From Zhengitettix transpicula (lineage: Eukaryota; Arthropoda; Insecta; Orthoptera; Tetrigidae), in NCBI GenBank assembly GCA_037074705.1, contig CM073590.1:137039600-137103599 (forward strand): a stretch of 64,000 bases of DNA. The letters are read 5' to 3'. The notes beneath the pieces were generated by a model. It had not been told where the DNA came from, did no database searches, and was given only the letters and a program-made list of their open reading frames with translations. The position numbers and the translations under genes are program-made. Numbering within the stretch: position 1 is the first letter of the stretch; each line of letters starts with the position of its first letter. This document shows positions 57,310 through 64,000 of this stretch, piece after piece.

Positions 57310-57862
57310 ATGAAAAATTAATGTATTCCGAGAAGTGTATAATAAATTAATTATCAAAAAATTCCATCAAAATTATTACATCAGCAGAAATTTACAGAAA
57401 AAAAGTTTTAAGAATATCTTATAATCATTTTTCATATGTTGTAACTACATATAAGTAGGGTAAACTACCAAGCAAATTAACCACCACCCCTCCCCAGTTA
57501 ATGAACATTCCTCATATAAAATGCATTTTTAAGAACGCTGGACCAATTTCGAGGTCCCTTGAGAGCTAAAATAGTTCGATTGAGCCCCTACGGATGGCAT
57601 CTAATCTTTAGTTTTTTTATCACTGGTACATTCCTGAGGAAGCCATTGTCTAATAAACGGTTATCGGCTATAGCCATAGCGTAGTCTAAAGGTAAATGCT
57701 ATTTCATTGCATCTTTGATCATAATTTTAGAAAACTTTTATAAACTTTATTGTACCATTTTATATATTTTGTGCAAGTTAAGTGTTTTTAGTTGACAAAA
57801 ATTAATTTATTCCGAGAAATTTATAATAAATTAATTATGAAAAAGTTCAATCAAAATTATTA
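57310..57862. repeat. Channel 3' flank, first copy of a local duplication
   Basis: GAAAAATTAATGTATTCCG..., CATCAAAATTATTACATCAG and ATAAGTAGGGTAAACTACC here recur at 57798-57862 and then, after the family A insertion, at 58385-58560. A stretch of about 490 bases was duplicated in tandem before the retroposon landed in the second copy. Confidence 0.7.
57341..57346 (+). terminator. Poly(A) signal of the channel gene
   Basis: AATAAA, 35 bases after the stop codon, in an AT-rich 3' flank. Confidence 0.55.
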
Positions 57863-58384
57863 TTATTATTTTATTTTATTTAGGTAACAGGCTACATGAG
57901 GGTAATCGACAAGGTGGAAACTCCCCTTTAATAGCATAGGAAGGGATTTGAAAGGGTAGAGGAAGGTAGCCAAGGGTTAACTAGGGCCCGCGGGCTATAT
58001 TTTAAGGATCCGACCCTGCCTAAAAGTAATGCAGGACAAATCCTAGAAAAACCTGCATCAGGTAGGTCGGGATTTGGTACTTGTCCCACGCCCTTCCGAC
58101 AGCGGGAGAGCAGTTTGCTGTGGGAACGCAACCTTCCCTTCTCCGTGCCTCGACCAGTTTAGGAAGCAGCTGGCCGACTATTCCAATGGGAATGCGGACA
58201 ACTCTTACCGTATGCCCAAGGTCTGTGACCCCGAAACATACACCTCTCAAAACAGGCCATGGTGCCTCGGCTTGTGGGAACCTTAATTCAAAAACGGAGA
58301 GAGGAAAAGGCATCCCCAAAGGTAGCCCCTTCCGTCTCCCCTACAAGGTTCTTCCTGCGAGAGAATAGCCCTCGGAGACAGCTC
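57863..58384 (-). mobile_element. Family A retroposon, full copy with 15-bp target-site duplication
   Basis: CAATCAAAATTATTA occurs at 57848-57862 and again at 58385-58399, flanking the element exactly. The T-rich end (TTATTATTATTTTATTTTATT) is the poly(A) tail of the minus-strand sense. The body runs from AGGTAACAGGCTACATGAG to the 5' end at GCGAGAGAATAGCCCTCGG. This copy fixes the family's length (about 520 bp) and its mode of insertion (LINE-driven target-primed retroposition). Confidence 0.92.
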
Positions 58385-58560
58385 CAATCAAAATTATTAC
58401 ATCAGCGGACTTCCCGTTCAATGAAGAAAAATAATTGAGAGAAAAAATATTTTAAAAAAACCTTATAATCATTTTTAATATGTTGTTACTATATATAAGT
58501 AGGGTAAACTACCCTTTGAATTAACCATCCCCTCCCTACTGAATGAACATACAGTAAGGA
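58385..58560. repeat. Second copy of the channel 3' flank
   Basis: Matches 57355-57520 (CTTATAATCATTTTTAATAT, ATAAGTAGGGTAAACTACC) as the continuation of 57798-57862 across the inserted retroposon. Confidence 0.7.
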
Positions 58561-59859
58561 TGTATGCTGTTCATTCACAGGGTTTTCTTTATTCACTGAG
58601 TATTTGGTATATTTTTACGTAAATGTATTTTAATAAATTTATTCGTAGCGAATCCTCCAAATAATGGAAACATTTTGTACCCAAGAAAAAAACCTTGCGA
58701 TACGAAAATCATTCACAACAAAAGTGGTATTGGCACGAAGAAAATAATTCTGCAAACGTAAATCTGAGTACCCGAATGCAAAGTATACATTCACTGGAGT
58801 GTTCACCCTACCGATTTCGTTTATTTAACGCCTTTATTACCTCATTCAATAAAATGCCTCTCATTTCATAAAATGAATTTACTTTTTTGATTGTCTTCCT
58901 CCGACAAAAGAAGAAAATGTACAATTGACGGAAGGTAGCTGCTTTTTCGTGGTCTTGATTTGGAATTTAACGTCTATGGAACACAATTTACTCAATAGCG
59001 CCGTTTACGATAATTTCTCGCCGAATAAAGGGAAAGCAGGACAAAAAACTATTATACGAGTTCCCAACAAACAATTTTACAAATACAGATGTTATGAGGA
59101 GGGTGAATTATGTAATTGAAGTTCCGATATTTCAGATCGGCGATCATTCTCAGTTTTAGAAATGTATCTAGTCTATAAATAAAACAGTTTGGAAGGCGGT
59201 GTAAAATCTGTCAGGAAGATTCAATGCAGGTTTTACGAAGTTCTCTGTATCTAGAAGAAACCAGTCGATACCTGTCGACCATACATAGGGCCATAATCAA
59301 GGAAACAAGGTTGCTCATCAATCTCTGAAGCACTCATGACTAACAAATATAATATTAAAAGCAAGGATATTTGAGTAAGAAGTTTAAATTAATGTGAAAT
59401 TAGCAAAAACATAAATTATCAGATTGATTTATTCTCAAAATATCTCGTATTTTACTTCATCCCAAATACGCTTCCAAGCTTTGAAGTACTTAATTACTTT
59501 CTTCCCTATCGCACCAAAGCAGAAAATGTAATGTGAAAATTTCTACCTTGTCTAACACGTTATTGGATTAACTGAACTGCAACTAAAATAAATAATTATC
59601 ATTGCAAAGTGCTATAAAAACAAATAGCATTATTAAAGCCGAATCCCGTAAAATATTTAACCCATCAACACATTTATAATTTTTTCCATGTATTTTCTTA
59701 TTCGTTTGTGTGACAAAGAAGCTAAAAAAAGTTTCCAAGACAAATACTTTGCACAGTACTACTACTACTTGGTGCGAACAATGTATCATGTAATTAAATT
59801 ATGAATTGCTATATGTAACTTCCATTTCATCATAAAATAGATTAATTTGTGCTTTTATA
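58561..59859. other. Intergenic region between convergent channel genes
   Basis: About 1.3 kb with no gene. Short frames at 58925-59119 and 59583-59789 have no motif. No clear AATAAA on the minus strand was found just below 59860. Confidence 0.45.
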
Positions 59860-63739
<3,880 letters not shown>

Positions 63740-64000
63740 CTGAAACAAAATATTACCATAATTCGTGTTAGTTTGACATAATGAAATATGTCCCTTAACC
63801 AGGTAGTATACGTTTAAATTTAACGAAAATACTTATCAGTTTATAATATTACACAAATTTCAGTACCTGTAATTGAACTGAGAAGATTAACATCGCTTAA
63901 AATTTAATATAGTGCTTGCTTTTCTAAAGTATGAACCAAATATTTTAATATAATTTGTGTATAAAATATACAGTATGACTCAAATATCCGTTAGCGAAGG
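63740..64000. other. AT-rich intron sequence at the right edge
   Basis: No exon of the second channel was recognised here; the large finger/palm exon must be beyond base 64000. Confidence 0.5.

Overview
The window looks like AT-rich, repeat-dense nuclear DNA of an insect. Evidence: spliced genes with GT-AG introns, three genes of the insect pickpocket (DEG/ENaC sodium channel) family, AATAAA poly(A) signals, tRNA-derived SINEs, several non-LTR retrotransposon remnants, Gypsy-type retroelement remnants and long (TA)n tracts. The density of old, diverged repeats suggests a large genome, perhaps polyneopteran; that last step is inference. No bacterial, viral or CRISPR feature was seen.

Layout. 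0-0.6 kb: one N-terminal exon of a minus-strand pickpocket-like gene (399-575) whose remainder lies to the left of the window; a SINE-like element sits in its next intron. 3.7-4.3 kb: a small element with 60-bp inverted ends. 6-11.3 kb: a plus-strand gene of unknown function whose main exon (8670-11276) encodes about 870 residues of Asn/Ser/Lys/Glu-rich protein; a 63-nt exon at 6098-6160 is in phase with it and encodes a hydrophobic, signal-like segment. 12-40 kb: a repeat mosaic with no host gene that I can support. It contains a Gypsy pol gene split into two pieces that abut two ~0.7 kb direct repeats 10 kb apart, a ~2-3.4 kb inverted duplication (19.9-22.05 versus 26.8-30.2 kb), a perfect 67-bp-arm palindrome (23819-23976), a diverged tandem array (15.4-17.8 kb), an LTR-like segment with primer-binding site (28.2-28.9 kb) and a tail-to-tail pair of LTR-like units (32.07-34.06 kb). 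41.0-57.3 kb: a complete plus-strand pickpocket-like gene that I could assemble exon by exon (nine coding exons, 570 residues, all junctions phase-consistent), with retroelement debris in its introns. 59.9-63.7 kb: the last three coding exons of a second, convergent minus-strand pickpocket-like gene, which continues beyond the right edge.

The three channel genes form a local cluster. The complete gene and its convergent neighbour share the same intron positions and phases in the C-terminal half, and the far-left exon ends at the same position and phase as exon 1 of the complete gene, so they probably arose by duplication. Notable gene-level points are a GC-AG intron required by the reading frame, a 54-nt micro-exon that carries two conserved cysteines, and a short upstream ORF whose stop codon overlaps the channel start codon. 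At least nine full or partial copies of one ~520-bp poly(A)-tailed retroposon are scattered over the window, one with a clear 15-bp target-site duplication.
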